Assembly: GCA_018262385.1 (NCBI GenBank)
Contig: JAGSPQ010000182.1
Location: 1-6,968 of the forward strand
DNA: 6,968 nt
Source of the DNA: Myxococcaceae bacterium
Lineage (GTDB): Bacteria; Myxococcota; Myxococcia; Myxococcales; Myxococcaceae
Direction: 5' to 3'
The stretch's first letter is position 1; every line of letters begins with the position of its first letter. The notes under the pieces are model-generated. The model ran no database searches. It saw nothing but the letters and a program-made list of their open reading frames with translations, and was not told the DNA's origin. A program made the translations under genes and the position numbers. Positions 5,819 through 6,968 of this stretch are shown one piece after another.

Positions 5819-6968
5819 CTACGGAATGCAGGCAACGAAATAGGTGATCGTGAGCGTCTTGCCGGGCTCGGGAACGAAGAGGGGCTCGAAGTTCACCGAG
5901 TTGCCAGTCGAGTCGTACGTCCACACCTGGGCGCCGCGGCTGTCGACCGGATCGAGCTGGACGCCGTCGATCTTCACCACGATCGTCTTTCCGGCGGTGA
6001 GGTCCGGCGACGAGGTGAGGAAGAAGTTGGTGCGGTAGCCGAACGCGTTCTTGCCGATCTGCTCGAGTGCCTTGCTCCAGTCGGGGGTGCAGATCTCTTC
6101 CTTCACGCCGTTGGTCGCCACCACCGCCTGCAGGCTGCGGGGCCCGGTCTGGTCGTAGCTGCAGCCGGACGGAGGCGAGGCGAGGTACGGCCCGATCGAG
6201 TTGTAGGAGAACTGGGTCGCCTGCTGGGCGCCTTTGATGTTGAGCAGCTGGTTGACGTAGATGGCCACCGCCAGCGGCGACTGGTCATCGGCGTCCGACA
6301 CCGCGACCACCGCCAGCACCGCGTCGGACCGCAGCAGCCCGGCGTTGTCGCTGGTGATCAGCGGCGCGGTGAGCGCGGCGACGGCCGGCTCCAGCGACAG
6401 CTCGCTTGCGCTGCCGTTGGTGCCCAGGTTCACCTTCGCCTTGAACTTGTTCTCCACGTCCACCGTGGTGGGCCGGAGGATCTTCGGGTTGCTGGCGTCA
6501 CCGATGATCCGCCCCTGCTCCGCGCCGGTGTCCATGTCGGTGCTGGTGACGCCGATCTGGTAGTCGACCTGGGCCGAGGTGGCGTACTTGATGAAGCTGG
6601 CGAAGTTCACCGAGAGCGCCTGCTGCTTGTCGTACATCGATCCCGAGTTGTCGATCACGATCAGGATGTCCGCCTTCGGCTTGCTGTCCTGCTTGAAGGT
6701 GTCGGTGTTCAGCCCCATCGTGTCGCCCGCGCCGCTCAGGGTGATGATGTAGTCGACCACCGTCCCGTTCTGAGTGACCTTGATCAGGAACGCGCCGTTG
6801 TCCGGCCCGTAGTTGATCGGGTGGTACTTCATGCTGAAGTTGACCGGGGCGGCGCCGGGGTTGATGTAGGTGTTCGGCGCGATGCCCGCGGTGCTGACCG
6901 CGATGAACTCGGGGCAGTCGGAGGTGCCGGGACAGTTGGCCGAGCCGGCCTTCTCGCCCGCCGGAGAG
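5819..6968 (-). CDS. VWA-domain extracellular protein with preceding ASPM-SPD-2-Hydin-like domain (5' end outside window)
   Basis: The frame is open to the right edge and ends at a TAG at 5821-5819. An ATG at 6832 is unlikely to be the start: the codons upstream of it stay open and coding, and the ATG falls inside a beta-sandwich domain. That first domain (about 6968-6720) has the look of ASPM-SPD-2-Hydin / choice-of-anchor D domains: a Pro-Gly-Ala-Ala-Pro-Val segment, Met-Lys-Tyr-His-Pro, Gly-Ala-Phe-Leu-Ile and a closing Leu-Ser-Gly-Ala-Gly-Asp. A von Willebrand factor A domain follows (about 6670-6040). Its MIDAS motif DNSGS is intact at 6652-6638, and further acidic/Thr segments are visible (VTSTDMD; VSDADD near 6300). 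The last 70 or so residues form a small beta domain ending in a Pro-Gly turn, an ITYF strand and a Cys near the C terminus, a tail common in myxobacterial VWA proteins. VWA domains bind protein ligands through a metal ion, so adhesion or surface assembly is inferred. The ligand is unknown, and the N-terminal export signal is outside the window. Confidence 0.9.
   Translation of the reverse strand, partial: SPAGEKAGSANCPGTSDCPEFIAVSTAGIAPNTYINPGAAPVNFSMKYHPINYGPDNGAFLIKVTQNGTVVDYIITLSGAGDTMGLNTDTFKQDSKPKADILIVIDNSGSMYDKQQALSVNFASFIKYATSAQVDYQIGVTSTDMDTGAEQGRIIGDASNPKILRPTTVDVENKFKAKVNLGTNGSASELSLEPAVAALTAPLITSDNAGLLRSDAVLAVVAVSDADDQSPLAVAIYVNQLLNIKGAQQATQFSYNSIGPYLASPPSGCSYDQTGPRSLQAVVATNGVKEEICTPDWSKALEQIGKNAFGYRTNFFLTSSPDLTAGKTIVVKIDGVQLDPVDSRGAQVWTYDSTGNSVNFEPLFVPEPGKTLTITYFVACIP

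Noticed and set aside
3274..5847. Long plus-strand open frame of 857 codons
   Set aside because: Same antisense register as the real gene and the same Arg/Gly/Asp-rich composition. It also runs across the intergenic spacer and the end of the VWA gene.
6830..6832. ATG as the start of the VWA protein
   Set aside because: The frame stays open and coding to the right edge, and the codons just upstream complete the Hydin-like domain, so this is an internal Met.

Overview
All convincing coding sequence in this 6968-base window lies on the minus strand. The DNA is GC-rich with strong G/C preference at third codon positions. The proteins are large secreted, beta-sandwich repeat proteins with few catalytic signatures. 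This style (VWA plus Hydin-type domains, CARDB and putative-Ig repeats, and a Cys-containing C-terminal sorting signal ending in an Arg cluster) is typical of Myxococcota and related former Deltaproteobacteria. That assignment is an inference from gene content; no rRNA or housekeeping marker is present.

Layout in transcription order (right to left): (1) 6968-5819 is the 3' part of a gene for an extracellular protein. It has the end of an ASPM-SPD-2-Hydin (choice-of-anchor D type) domain, a von Willebrand factor A domain with an intact MIDAS motif, and a small C-terminal beta domain. (2) 5818-5761 is a 58-base spacer with an 11-bp-stem hairpin, an A-rich leader and a Shine-Dalgarno-like AGGA. 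(3) 5760-1 is one uninterrupted frame of 1920 codons that runs off the left edge without a stop.

The long frame is the notable object. It reads as two complete-looking secreted proteins joined head to tail. Module 1 (residues 1-1147) has a signal peptide, a nidogen-like beta domain, four CARDB repeats, four putative-Ig (He_PIG type) repeats and a GlyCys-hydrophobic-ArgArgArg sorting signal. Module 2 (residues about 1144-1920 and beyond) starts with a second perfect signal peptide and repeats the order: nidogen-like domain, two CARDB repeats, at least three Ig-like repeats and the start of a fourth. The Arg cluster ending the first sorting signal also forms the basic n-region of the second signal peptide. 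The join therefore forms a predicted membrane hairpin with a positively charged cytoplasmic turn. No stop codon lies at the join in any of the three minus-strand frames.

Functionally, the two genes look like a co-transcribed set for cell-surface or extracellular adhesive proteins. No enzyme, RNA gene, mobile element, CRISPR array or classical terminator was found. Long open frames on the plus strand are antisense shadows aligned codon-for-codon with the real gene.
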